Shown: piece after piece, positions 9,764-18,940 of the stretch
How positions within the stretch are numbered: position 1 is the stretch's first letter
Layout of the letters: every line of letters begins with the position of its first letter
NCBI RefSeq assembly: GCF_024171645.1
Contig: NZ_JALKAC010000001.1
Span: 1,054,001-1,118,000 of the forward strand
Reading direction: 5' to 3'
Source: Flavobacterium sp. HSC-32F16
GTDB taxonomy: Bacteria; Bacteroidota; Bacteroidia; Flavobacteriales; Flavobacteriaceae
DNA length: 64,000 nucleotides
Position numbers and translations under genes: made by a program
Notes under the pieces: generated by a model
What the model saw: the letters and a program-made list of their open reading frames with translations, nothing else
What the model was told of the DNA's origin: nothing
Databases searched by the model: none

Positions 9764-11287
9764 TTAAACCAATTCGACGGAAAACCAGGTTTTCACCTCT
9801 TCCTTTAAAGAATCTGCATGCAAAACAGATTCAAACTCATTCGTACATGGATTATAGGCGTATTCTTTCTTCCACTCCTGATGGTGAACGATAATGCTTT
9901 GCAAAGCAGTACAGATATATAAAAGTTCTGCATTTGTCATCGTTGGATGCAGCGACAATCGGACCCATCCGGGCTTATCGGTTAAATCCTGCTGCATAAT
10001 ACCTTTTGTGATCACATCGGATTTTTTTCTATCAATTCCAAATAAACTGTGCGCATAGGTGCTTGCGCATGACCATCCGCCGCGAACCTGAATGCCAAAG
10101 CGGTCATTGAGCAGTCTTACGGCTAAATTGTAATGAATGTCTTCTATGGTAAAGGAAACACAGCCGATTCGTTCACTCTTAAGATCTCCGAGCAGTGTAA
10201 TCTGTGGAAGCTTTTTGAATTCTGAATAACAGAGTTCAAGAAGCTCATTCTCACGATTTTTCATATTTTCAACTCCCATCTGTGTTTTCAATTCCAGGCA
10301 CAAGGCAGTGCGCATCACCTGAAGAAAACCAGGAGTTCCTCCATCTTCTTTAACTTCTATTTTATCACTGTAGCAAAAATCTCCCCACGGTGTCGTATAT
10401 TTTACATTGCCTCCGCCTGGATTATCGGGAAAGTCCGCCTTATATAATATTTCGTTGAAAATCAAAATACCGCAACTTCCAGGACCACCAAGAAATTTAT
10501 GAGGAGAAAAGAAAATCGCATCTAATTGTTCTTTTGGATCTTGTGGATGCATATCAATAGCAACATAAGGAGCCGAAGCCGCAAAATCAACAAAACAAAA
10601 ACCATTGTGTTGGTGCATTATTTTAGCCAATTCATGATACGGGGTAATAATTCCAGTAACATTGGAACAGGCGGTAAATGAACCGATTTTTAAAGTGCTG
10701 TTTTTATACTTTTCAAGTGCTTCCGACAACACTTTTGGGTCAACCAAATTGTTGTCATCGGCAGGCAAAACCACAACATCGGCAATGGTTTCATACCACG
10801 GAACCTGATTGGAATGATGTTCCATGTGTGTGATGAAAACAACTGGTCTTTCGTCCTGAAATTGCAGTTTTACATTGTAAATATTATCTTCAGATCGAAG
10901 TCCCATGATTCGCTGAAGTTTGGACAAAGCTGAAGTCATACCTGTTCCTGTAGCTATTAATATATCTTTACCAGATGCATTTACATGTTTTTTAATAAGT
11001 TCCCTGGCGTATTGATAAGCATAGGTAGAGGCTTTACCTGTTTCACTAGAAAAAGAATGTGTATTGGCAACCATTGGGCCTATTTTACTACATATTACAG
11101 CTTCAATGGGGCGATATAAGCGCCCGCTTGCAATCCAGTCAGCATATATCATATTTTGATTTCCATAAGCAGATTCAAAAACATGATTAACACCTATGGT
11201 ATTTTCTCTGAATTTGGAAAAGTATGCCTCCAATGCCGATTGCTGTTCACTAGTATTCTGCAGTTCAGACTTAGTACTATCTATCAT
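9764..11287 (-). CDS. Class V aminotransferase-fold PLP enzyme, cysteine-desulfurase-like
   Basis: This 507-residue cytoplasmic protein has a fold-type I PLP signature. The PLP lysine is K264 in FFSPHKFLGGPGSCG, preceded by the cofactor-binding VDFAASAPY segment. A cysteine occurs in GGWSCASTYAH near the position where desulfurases carry the catalytic cysteine, so removal of sulfur from cysteine or a related thiol is plausible. It is longer than SufS/IscS (about 400 residues), with an N-terminal extension and extra C-terminal residues, and it is not beside Fe-S assembly genes. A terminator at 11324-11358 separates it from dsbD, and it likely shares a transcript with the M16 peptidase. Confidence 0.85.
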   Translation of the reverse strand: MIDSTKSELQNTSEQQSALEAYFSKFRENTIGVNHVFESAYGNQNMIYADWIASGRLYRPIEAVICSKIGPMVANTHSFSSETGKASTYAYQYARELIKKHVNASGKDILIATGTGMTSALSKLQRIMGLRSEDNIYNVKLQFQDERPVVFITHMEHHSNQVPWYETIADVVVLPADDNNLVDPKVLSEALEKYKNSTLKIGSFTACSNVTGIITPYHELAKIMHQHNGFCFVDFAASAPYVAIDMHPQDPKEQLDAIFFSPHKFLGGPGSCGILIFNEILYKADFPDNPGGGNVKYTTPWGDFCYSDKIEVKEDGGTPGFLQVMRTALCLELKTQMGVENMKNRENELLELCYSEFKKLPQITLLGDLKSERIGCVSFTIEDIHYNLAVRLLNDRFGIQVRGGWSCASTYAHSLFGIDRKKSDVITKGIMQQDLTDKPGWVRLSLHPTMTNAELLYICTALQSIIVHHQEWKKEYAYNPCTNEFESVLHADSLKEEVKTWFSVELV

Positions 11288-11323
11288 TACTAAAATTTTA
11301 ATAATTTAAATCGTTTGAGAAAA

Positions 11324-11358
11324 AGAATCACTTAGAATTTAAGACTCTAAGCGATTCT
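11324..11358 (-). terminator. Terminator after dsbD-like gene
   Basis: A 13-bp stem with one mismatch (AGAATCGCTTAGA on the minus strand) is followed by TTTTTC. It starts about 28 bp past the dsbD stop. Confidence 0.75.
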
Positions 11359-11386
11359 ATTCAAGAATTAACAACTTCTATAAAAG

Positions 11387-13426
11387 TTACTTTTTAAAAT
11401 GAGATGAACCTGTTTTCAACCAATTATGAAACTCTTCAACATCTGGTGTATAGGCCACCGGAGCAATTAAATTCTCCTCATTATTATCCATCAGCACATA
11501 AAAGGGCTGAGAATTGGCTTTATATCTGAGGGTCTGCAGTTCGCTCCATTTCTGTCCTATATATTTTAACTTTTTACCTGGACGCAATTTAGATTCTACC
11601 ACTTCACTGGCAGCCAGTTCCCTTTTGTCATCCACATATAGCGAAATCAACACCACATCATTTTTAAGGATCGATAATACTTTTGGATCAGGCCATACAT
11701 TCTGCTCCATTTTTCTGCAGTTCACACATGCCCAGCCTGTAAAATCTAACATAACTGGTTTACCTACTTTTTTAGCGTATGCTAAGCCTTTATCATAATC
11801 ATTGAAAGCCATTATATCATGGGGTGCCAAAAGGTGTGCTCCATCGGGTAAATCTTCATGATTGGATTGAGAAGCTGATTCGCTTTTTGAAGAACCTACC
11901 CCGTAAGGAGATTCACTGTAATCCTGCGGTGGCGGGAATGCGCTGATCAAATTAAGCGGTGCTCCCCATAAACCGGGTATCATATAGATAGTAAAAGATA
12001 AAACAACAAGACCCAGACTCAATCTTCCCACTGAAATATGAGGCAAAGGAGAATCATGCGGTAAAGTTATTTTTCCAAAAAGATAGAAAGCTAATGCCCC
12101 GAATACTGCAATCCATATCGCTAAAAACACTTCACGCTCCAGTAAATGCGTCTGCATGACCAAGTCTGCCTGTGAAAGGAATTTAAAAGCCAGAGCCAGT
12201 TCCAGAAAACCCAAAACAACTTTTACTGTATTGAGCCAGCCGCCTGATTTAGGCAGTGAATTCAGCCAACCTGGAAAAGCAGCAAATAAAGCAAATGGAA
12301 GTGCAATAGCTAATGAGAAACCAAACATTCCAATAATGGGCGCAAGCCCCCCTTTTGAAGCGGCCTGAACCAGCAAGGTACCGACAATTGGACCAGTACA
12401 TGAAAAAGATACTATAGCAAGGGCAAGAGCCATAAAGAAAATACCTACCAGTCCCCCCCTGTCAGCCTGAGAATCTACTTTATTAGACCATGAGTTAGGC
12501 AGCATAATTTCAAAAGCCCCTAGAAAAGAAATGGCAAAAATAACCAGTAATAAAAAGAAAATAATATTAAACCATACGTTTGTCGCAAGGGCATTTAAAG
12601 CATCAGCTCCAAAAATGCCTGTTACTGCAGTTCCAAGAAGTACGTAAATCACTATAATACAAACACCGTATATGACCGCATTTTTAATTCCAACCGCTTT
12701 ATTCTGGCTTTGTTTTGTAAAAAAACTTACCGTCATTGGGATCATTGGAAAAACACAAGGAGTTAAAAGAGCTGCAAAACCGGAGAGAAAAGCAATAAAG
12801 AAAATACCCCACAATCCTTTTTCCGGCTCATGTTCAGCTTTCAAATCATTCGAAACTGTTATATTTTCAATACTTTCCTGCTTCAGTTTTAATGATGCTG
12901 TATCCTCTTCTTTAATTGTTGAATCGGATATTGCCGTGTTTGGTTCTACTGGAATTACAGCCTCTGAGATTATTTTGGATTTTTCTAAGTTAAAAGTTAA
13001 GTCGACTTCCGTCGGCGGCATGCATCGGGAATCATCGCATACCATATACTCAACCACTGCATTAACAGAAGATATATTTGCCGACACTTTTATCTTCTGT
13101 TCAAAAACTGTAGAATTTTCAAAATACTTGATCTTCATCCTAAAAATAGGATCGTCAATGGTATGCCCCTCTTTTTCACTTGTAGTTCCATTTAATTTAA
13201 ATGACCCTTTGACAATATTGTACTTAAATGTAGTTGCAATCGGACCATTTTCAGGAACAACCTGCGAGTAGAGATGCCATCCCTGTTGTATGGCAGCTTT
13301 TGATATTAATTTATACTCGGTATCGGAAATTTTCTCAACAGCGGTAGTCCATTTTACCGGATCTAAAACCTGAGCCTGACCAAGCAGACCAAATAGTAGT
13401 GCTATTATTAGAATTAGTTTTTTCAT
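11387..13426 (-). CDS. dsbD: Protein-disulfide reductase DsbD, full length
   Basis: All three DsbD parts are present in this 679-residue protein. After a signal peptide comes the periplasmic N-domain with the CDDSRC pair (C130, C135). A central domain of about eight membrane helices holds LTPCVFPMIPM and SFSCTGPIVGTL with the redox cysteines. The C-terminal thioredoxin domain has CVNC at 567-570. DsbD moves electrons from cytoplasmic thioredoxin across the membrane to periplasmic thiol proteins. In this block the obvious clients are the two TlpA-type proteins and the separate N-domain protein. It is bounded by terminators on both sides, so it is probably transcribed alone. Confidence 0.94.
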   Translation of the reverse strand: MKKLILIIALLFGLLGQAQVLDPVKWTTAVEKISDTEYKLISKAAIQQGWHLYSQVVPENGPIATTFKYNIVKGSFKLNGTTSEKEGHTIDDPIFRMKIKYFENSTVFEQKIKVSANISSVNAVVEYMVCDDSRCMPPTEVDLTFNLEKSKIISEAVIPVEPNTAISDSTIKEEDTASLKLKQESIENITVSNDLKAEHEPEKGLWGIFFIAFLSGFAALLTPCVFPMIPMTVSFFTKQSQNKAVGIKNAVIYGVCIIVIYVLLGTAVTGIFGADALNALATNVWFNIIFFLLLVIFAISFLGAFEIMLPNSWSNKVDSQADRGGLVGIFFMALALAIVSFSCTGPIVGTLLVQAASKGGLAPIIGMFGFSLAIALPFALFAAFPGWLNSLPKSGGWLNTVKVVLGFLELALAFKFLSQADLVMQTHLLEREVFLAIWIAVFGALAFYLFGKITLPHDSPLPHISVGRLSLGLVVLSFTIYMIPGLWGAPLNLISAFPPPQDYSESPYGVGSSKSESASQSNHEDLPDGAHLLAPHDIMAFNDYDKGLAYAKKVGKPVMLDFTGWACVNCRKMEQNVWPDPKVLSILKNDVVLISLYVDDKRELAASEVVESKLRPGKKLKYIGQKWSELQTLRYKANSQPFYVLMDNNEENLIAPVAYTPDVEEFHNWLKTGSSHFKK

Positions 13427-13819
13427 AGATGCATTATATCATTATGGGGATGAATCTTTAAAGGTTTTATGTCAAATTATCTCTTAATTGATTTCTTTTT
13501 TTTAATTATAACAGCTTGTTAAATAAAAAGAGGACTGGTTGTATTGAGTCCTCTTCTCTTTCTCCTTCAATTGTTTCCAAATTTGGCTTACTAATTCAAA
13601 ATTTTCTTATTGAAACAAATAATATAAAGAAGTATTCAGGTGTTTTATATTTAGACTCTAAAAAGATCTTTTACACTTGTTTAAAAACTGTTTAATTTTT
13701 ATCATTTTATTTAAAAAAAGGGTACAGAAATCCTATTCACTAAAAAAAAGCCTTGGTATTGCTTAATTCAAATGGATATTTATTATTCTGCTTTGCAGAA
13801 AATAAGACAGTTTTGCTTT
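13427..13819. other. Intergenic stretch with terminator and probable dsbD promoter
   Basis: This 393-bp gap contains no open frame of note. The minus-strand terminator at 13528-13555 lies in it. The 100 bp nearest dsbD are AT-rich and probably hold its promoter, but no clear TTG/TAnnTTTG pair was found. Confidence 0.5.
13528..13555 (-). terminator. Terminator after the second TlpA-type gene
   Basis: A perfect 9-bp stem (AAGAGGACT/AGTCCTCTT) with a 10-nt loop is followed on the minus strand by TTTATTT. It lies about 265 bp beyond the gene's stop. Confidence 0.8.
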
Positions 13820-15193
13820 CTATATTCCCAGATCAGTAAATAATTTAAGTATTTTATCCTCTTCTGCTGGTCTTGCAGCGTTTGAGCTTACAATATTTCC
13901 TGCAGGATCAAGTAAAATGAATCTGGGGATAGCCATTATAGAATAATTTTTGATAAATTGAGAATCAAAATCCTTATCTGCTATTAATTGAATCCCTCCT
14001 AATTTTTTATCAACAATCATCTTTTTCCATTTGTCATGTGCAGATGCTTTATCTACTGAGATGCTCACAAAACTGATGTTTTTCCCATGATATTTTTCTT
14101 CCAATTTTTGTAGAAAAGGAAGTTCTGCCATACAAGGTCCGCACCAGGTTGCCCAAACGTCTATGTAAACATATTTTCCCTTTAGTTCTTCCAAAGATGT
14201 AGTACCGCCAGAATTATTCTCGTATTTCTCAAATTTCGGCGATGGCTGTCCTTTGTCTACAATTAGTAATTTATTATAACTTTCTGTGATTGCTTTTTTA
14301 TTCGCTTCGCTCGTAGAGGCATTCATAAACGATTTATAATACGTTTTCAGATCTGTTGTCATAGTAATTCCTAATTCAGCAGACGAGAATAAAAGGCTGT
14401 TCTTTATATTGGCATTAGAAATCGATCCCAATGCCTGAAGTAAAGCGGCATCCTCTGAAATTGAAGTCGACTTGCTTATTTTATCTCCTTCTTTAGTGTA
14501 GTGGGCTACTATCAGTTTTTTATAATCTTCTGAAAAATTAAAGTCTTCTGCATTTTCAAATGACAATCCATCTAAATCACTCAGAAATCCCTGAGAAACT
14601 TTAAAACCTGGTTTTGCTGCAAAATATTCGTGGTATTTTTCATAGTTATCTAAATTAGCCAAATAGCTATAATTCAGGTTTCTTTTTTCTTTGGTTTTAT
14701 AACTTTCCGAAATTCCTTTAACACCATCTAAAACTGTTTCAAGACTGGTTTTAATTTCTTTTGATTTTGCCTTGAATACAGCTTCCTCCTGTGAATAAAA
14801 AGATTTTTCATCTCCAATTAATTTACCTTCAGTCTCCATTTTTAAACCCAGGTAATTGGTGGCTTCGGATCCTTTACCCGAAAATTTGACTGTTTTATTA
14901 AAATCATTTGTATCAGCATTCACAACAATAACACTTCCGTTTTCAATATAAATTTGAGCATAATTTGTTCCATCATACAAAAAATATATTCCCTCTTTAA
15001 CACGAAGTGTATCTCTGAATTTTCCCTGAGCATCAATCTTAAGGGTATGTATAACCGACTGGTCTTTACTTACAATTTTCCAATCAGCTTTTTTATGGGT
15101 TATAATGCCCGAAATTATTGCGTAGTCTGCCTCTTTTTGTTTCCATGAAACAAGAACTAATGCAAGAACTACCAAACAAATTATTTTTTTCAT
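13820..15193 (-). CDS. TlpA-family thiol-disulfide oxidoreductase
   Basis: This 457-residue protein has an N-terminal signal, a long DUF4369-like beta-rich and helical region, and a C-terminal thioredoxin domain. The active site WCGPC is in VWATWCGPCMAELPF (C351, C354), with the cis-proline in MAIPRF. It should act in the periplasm or at the membrane to reduce disulfides, recharged by DsbD. Unlike its homologue at 17296, the signal ends in LVSWKQ with no lipobox cysteine, so it is probably soluble or anchored by an uncleaved signal. It is the last gene of a four-gene run. Confidence 0.92.
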   Translation of the reverse strand: MKKIICLVVLALVLVSWKQKEADYAIISGIITHKKADWKIVSKDQSVIHTLKIDAQGKFRDTLRVKEGIYFLYDGTNYAQIYIENGSVIVVNADTNDFNKTVKFSGKGSEATNYLGLKMETEGKLIGDEKSFYSQEEAVFKAKSKEIKTSLETVLDGVKGISESYKTKEKRNLNYSYLANLDNYEKYHEYFAAKPGFKVSQGFLSDLDGLSFENAEDFNFSEDYKKLIVAHYTKEGDKISKSTSISEDAALLQALGSISNANIKNSLLFSSAELGITMTTDLKTYYKSFMNASTSEANKKAITESYNKLLIVDKGQPSPKFEKYENNSGGTTSLEELKGKYVYIDVWATWCGPCMAELPFLQKLEEKYHGKNISFVSISVDKASAHDKWKKMIVDKKLGGIQLIADKDFDSQFIKNYSIMAIPRFILLDPAGNIVSSNAARPAEEDKILKLFTDLGI

Positions 15194-15238
15194 TTTTTTG
15201 ATATTTTATTTTTAATTTTTATAACGATTAGTCATTGA

Positions 15239-16729
15239 CTATTTTGTGGTATCAATCAGCCATTTGTAGCCTCCCGCCTCTGTAAAGAATAATTTTGAAG
15301 AATTATCAGTTAACCATTTCTCCCATTCTTGGGCTGTTTTTTTCATACCGGTATAGCGTAAAAGCACTGCATTGGCTAATTCCGTTTCTTTACCGCTTTT
15401 TAAAAGAGTAATGCATTTTTGTAAAAGTTTTATATCATTGTTGCCAATACCTAGTTTTTTGACATCCTCGTCAACGTAAATACCTTTTTCATCATAGTAC
15501 ATGAACTTTTTATTTTCTAAAAGATATTTCTTTAATTTATCAACGTTTTTCAAATATTCAGGCTTATAAAAACTCTGCGCAGTCTGTTGAAGATACTGTT
15601 CCCATGTAGGGATTGGAATCGGCTGGGATTGAGCTTCTAATATAGATTCTTCCATCTCAGTTAGTTTAGCACCGCTTTGTTTCTTATCGCTCAGCTTTTT
15701 TACACCCTCTTTCATTGATATATTGACTTCTGCCATGTAACCTTTAAATTTCTCGAAAGATTCCTGGTTAAGCTTGGCAATCATATCATCAATCTCTGTC
15801 CTGATAATAATGCGATCATCGTATTTTCTGGCAATAGGTTTTTTTCCTTTAAAATCCTTAATATAAACTACAGCATTGGCAAAAACCTGCTTGGCTTCAT
15901 CTGTCATATAATCAGGTGAAGCGGAAAAACCCCACAACAAGAAATTACCATGACGCCCGATGGCAACTGCTCCAACATCTTTACTGCTCACTCCCCCTGA
16001 AATGTATTCTGCATCTGGCGAATCTGTAAATCCATCTCCTCTGGATACCAAACCAAGACGGTAGCCTTTACCTTCTAAATATCCCTCAGTCTGCACACGC
16101 CACATTGGTATTTCTTTTGGTATATCTTTTCCTGACTCATAGTGAAAAATACCATCTGGTGTTGGTTTTACCACCATAGTAAGTTTTACAGGAAAAGGTC
16201 CTTTAAAAATTGGGTGTTCACTTTTTAAATGATGCGCATCAGCATCTAGGCACAAACACAGCCAATCTAGTTTCAAACCAATACTGCCCCCCAATAGAGG
16301 TGCTGTATGTCCAATAAAAACAGTTGCAAAATCAAAATCTTCTGTTAAATACTTGGCGGGTTTGTATTTTGGAGAATACTGAGCTTTTTCCCACGGATCT
16401 ATAGACTGGTCAAATATGGTTACATCATAATTTTTGGACATCTCCATCTTATAACTTTTCACATCGACGGCTTTTACCGTTGTAAAATATTCTTTCAAGT
16501 AGCTCTCAAACGCATTGTACCTTGTTTTCATATCTTCCCTGAAACGTTCGGGAGACATCCCTCCCGTTCCGGCTGGAGAATTAATGATCTCTTCACTGAC
16601 TGGCACAGCCGGATCAAAACCTACAAATAATACAGATAGGTTTTCCTTTTTAGGCTGCTGGGCATAAAGTACAGCATGTATTGAAAATAGTAATACCAGC
16701 AAGAGCATTACATTGTGCAGTTTTTTCAT
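15239..16729 (-). CDS. Exported protein of unknown function in the redox block
   Basis: This 496-residue protein has a signal peptide (MLLLVLLFSIHAVLYAQ). The first ~300 residues alternate strands and helices: LSVLFVGFD, YDVTIFDQ, FATVFIGHTAPLLGG, and then NFLLWGFSASPDYMT followed by FANAVVYI. This is reminiscent of ThuA/class-I amidotransferase-like folds, but I see no complete catalytic triad. The C-terminal 190 residues are charged and helical. It sits between a DsbD N-domain gene and a TlpA gene with gaps of 24 and 45 bp, so it is co-transcribed with redox proteins. No function is assigned. Confidence 0.6.
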   Translation of the reverse strand: MKKLHNVMLLLVLLFSIHAVLYAQQPKKENLSVLFVGFDPAVPVSEEIINSPAGTGGMSPERFREDMKTRYNAFESYLKEYFTTVKAVDVKSYKMEMSKNYDVTIFDQSIDPWEKAQYSPKYKPAKYLTEDFDFATVFIGHTAPLLGGSIGLKLDWLCLCLDADAHHLKSEHPIFKGPFPVKLTMVVKPTPDGIFHYESGKDIPKEIPMWRVQTEGYLEGKGYRLGLVSRGDGFTDSPDAEYISGGVSSKDVGAVAIGRHGNFLLWGFSASPDYMTDEAKQVFANAVVYIKDFKGKKPIARKYDDRIIIRTEIDDMIAKLNQESFEKFKGYMAEVNISMKEGVKKLSDKKQSGAKLTEMEESILEAQSQPIPIPTWEQYLQQTAQSFYKPEYLKNVDKLKKYLLENKKFMYYDEKGIYVDEDVKKLGIGNNDIKLLQKCITLLKSGKETELANAVLLRYTGMKKTAQEWEKWLTDNSSKLFFTEAGGYKWLIDTTK

Positions 16730-16753
16730 TGTGTCTTTTTTATCTAATTAACT

Positions 16754-17269
16754 TTATAATTTTAACTCTTTAGCTTTTGTATTAGGAGGCAGACACTGTC
16801 TTAGATCACAAGTCTGGTAAAATAGTCCTGCTTTTATTTTGGCACCAGCACCTAAATCTTTAACAGAAAAATATCTAGCGAATACAAGCTCCCCCTCATA
16901 AACAAAAATATTATTTTCATAAGGATAAGAATTTGGTTTAGTCCATTCGGTCAAGGCCGTAATCCCTTTTGGAACCTCTAAAATCATTTTATATTGAATA
17001 TAAGGCTGGGTTTTGGGTACATACGCATAGATGTGCCAGCCAGGCAAGACCTTTGCTTTCACTATAACAGCAACTTGTGTCTTATTGCTATTCCATACCA
17101 ACTGTGCATCTACTGAAACAGGATCTGCTACGTTAGGACCTGTGATCTTAAAACCTGAAGCTGCTTTTTCTACTTTTTTTGTAAAAACCGGGTCTGACTG
17201 TTTTTGCCCATAAGATTTTACCATGAAGGCTACAAAGAAGATAAAAGCTATTTTTTTAATTGTTTTCAT
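16754..17269 (-). CDS. Stand-alone DsbD N-terminal-domain protein
   Basis: This 171-residue exported protein (signal ending KSYGQ) matches the immunoglobulin-like N-domain of DsbD: a WHIYAYVPK segment and a terminal cysteine pair in FYQTCDLRQCLPPN (about C158, C163). In DsbD this domain receives electrons from the thioredoxin domain and passes them to periplasmic partners. A free copy beside TlpA proteins suggests a dedicated electron relay. It shares a transcript with the TlpA-type gene 26 bp upstream. Confidence 0.85.
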   Translation of the reverse strand: MKTIKKIAFIFFVAFMVKSYGQKQSDPVFTKKVEKAASGFKITGPNVADPVSVDAQLVWNSNKTQVAVIVKAKVLPGWHIYAYVPKTQPYIQYKMILEVPKGITALTEWTKPNSYPYENNIFVYEGELVFARYFSVKDLGAGAKIKAGLFYQTCDLRQCLPPNTKAKELKL

Positions 17270-17295
17270 ACGAAAATATAATACAGTGCTGCGTT

Positions 17296-18561
17296 TTAAA
17301 AATTTTTACCAAAGTGATTACCATAAAGATCAATCAGCTTTTTATCCATGAAAGATCCTCTCATATTTCTGGTTACTATTTTTCCACTAGGATCCAACAG
17401 AATGCACGTTGGTATCCCGCGGATCTGGTATTTTTTCGCAAGATCCCCGGTAAATGCCTGCAAATCAGAAACCTGCAACCATGGTATTTTTTCTTCTTTT
17501 ACTGCCTTAAGCCATGCCTGCTTATCCTGATCCATAGAAACACTTATAATTTCAAAACCTTCAGGATGATAAAGTTCATAAACCTCTTTTAAATGGGGTA
17601 TATCTGCTCTGCAGGGATGGCACCAGGAAGCCCAAAATTCCAGCATTACATATTTGCCTTTGCCTGCATAATCAGAAATTTTCACCGCATTTCCTGCAGC
17701 ATCTGTAAAAGGAAGATCTATATAAGGAGCACCCGGAGCTATACTTTTGGCGTCCGAAATCTTTGCAATAAGATTTTTGCCTGTCAAAGTCTTCTTTTGT
17801 TCAGCAGTAATAGAAGCTTCTAATTTTTCCAATTCTTCAACGGAAAATTTACTAAGCTCCTGCTGGGCTATAAATAACCCCACCATATTATTTATATTTT
17901 CTTTTATGAAACCAGAAACATATGCCTTTCTTTTTTCCTGATTGTCTTCAATTTTTGTCACAATGGCAACTCCTTTAGAAATAGGTTGCTTTACTGATCC
18001 TTTTACGGGATTTAAATAGGGAAGATATTCCTTATCGAAAAGTGCTGACGACTTTTCGTCGAATAACTTTACTCCATCAAAATAATTCAAATAAAGTTCA
18101 TGGCTTTTAGAACCGCTGACTTCAATATTGTTATAGGAAAAATTACCTTCTTGCAGAAGCCTGTCCCCTAATGGAATATTATCTAAATCAGCCTCTAATT
18201 CAACATCAGAATTCTCTAGAAAAACAGGAATGGAAGGCTGAAATAATGGCATTCCCGGCTTCTCGGGAGTCTTTTTGCTGTTAATTACTAAAAGGTATAA
18301 CTTTGCCTCAGGAATCTTACCTGAAAATTCAAATTTGCCATTTTTAATAATCGTACTGTCTGTAATAAATTCTGGACTTAGAACGGTTGCAAACATATCC
18401 TGCTGCACTATTTTTAAAAAAACTTTCGTCCCGTCTGCAGCTCCATCGATCTTACCTTTAAAGGTATAGGAAGTCTGCTCTTTTTTACAGCTGATCATAA
18501 GAACAGCCATCAGAGCAGCAAAAAAACTTGTTTTTATTTTAATTTTTAATTTATTATTCAT
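17296..18561 (-). CDS. TlpA-family thioredoxin lipoprotein with DUF4369 domain
   Basis: I place the start at 18561 (MNNKLKIKIK), because this gives a proper lipoprotein signal with lipobox LMISC (C25). A longer reading from 18606 adds 15 residues before it. The 421-residue protein has a DUF4369 domain (YTFKGKIDGAADGTKVFL) and a C-terminal TlpA domain with WCHPC (C314, C317) in EFWASWCHPCRADIP and cis-proline in RGIPTC. It should be a membrane-anchored periplasmic reductase. It opens the run that lies after the susD terminator, so it needs its own promoter. Confidence 0.92.
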   Translation of the reverse strand: MNNKLKIKIKTSFFAALMAVLMISCKKEQTSYTFKGKIDGAADGTKVFLKIVQQDMFATVLSPEFITDSTIIKNGKFEFSGKIPEAKLYLLVINSKKTPEKPGMPLFQPSIPVFLENSDVELEADLDNIPLGDRLLQEGNFSYNNIEVSGSKSHELYLNYFDGVKLFDEKSSALFDKEYLPYLNPVKGSVKQPISKGVAIVTKIEDNQEKRKAYVSGFIKENINNMVGLFIAQQELSKFSVEELEKLEASITAEQKKTLTGKNLIAKISDAKSIAPGAPYIDLPFTDAAGNAVKISDYAGKGKYVMLEFWASWCHPCRADIPHLKEVYELYHPEGFEIISVSMDQDKQAWLKAVKEEKIPWLQVSDLQAFTGDLAKKYQIRGIPTCILLDPSGKIVTRNMRGSFMDKKLIDLYGNHFGKNF

Positions 18562-18606
18562 GGTCAGTCTGTTTATTTTAAATTGTAATTTCATTTTTTG
18601 AGGCAT

Positions 18607-18940
18607 TACGCACTATATGTAAAGAATTTATAATACTGATTCAAATTCTTTAAAATTAATTTTTATTTTAAAAGGCATTAGAATGGAATCAGAATGCCAG
18701 ATACGCTTTGACACGGCTTTTGGAAGATAAAAACTTATCAGCCCTGAATTTCAGCATGGTATTTGGCTATCGTCAGCCTTAAATGCACAATTTCAGGATA
18801 AAGAAAATTTTATTTTGAAAATTCAACATTTTCAAATTACTCGAATATCAGCCTGTACTTTACTGTATTGCTTAGCTCTTAATAAAATGGATGAAAACAT
18901 AGGGTCTTTAGAGTTTCTAAAGACCCTATAATTTTAGATT
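18607..18940. other. Intergenic stretch between susD-like and TlpA-type genes
   Basis: The gap holds the susD terminator (18899-18929) and presumably the promoter of the downstream thiol-redox run, but no convincing promoter motif or open frame was found. Confidence 0.5.
18899..18929 (-). terminator. Terminator after susD-like gene
   Basis: A perfect 14-bp stem (ATAGGGTCTTTAGA) with a 3-nt loop ends 11 bp past the SusD stop, followed on the minus strand by GTTTTC. Confidence 0.85.

Noticed and set aside
12672..13271. A 199-residue plus-strand open frame opposite dsbD
   Set aside because: It lies wholly within dsbD on the other strand, has no recognisable motif and is a shadow of the real gene.
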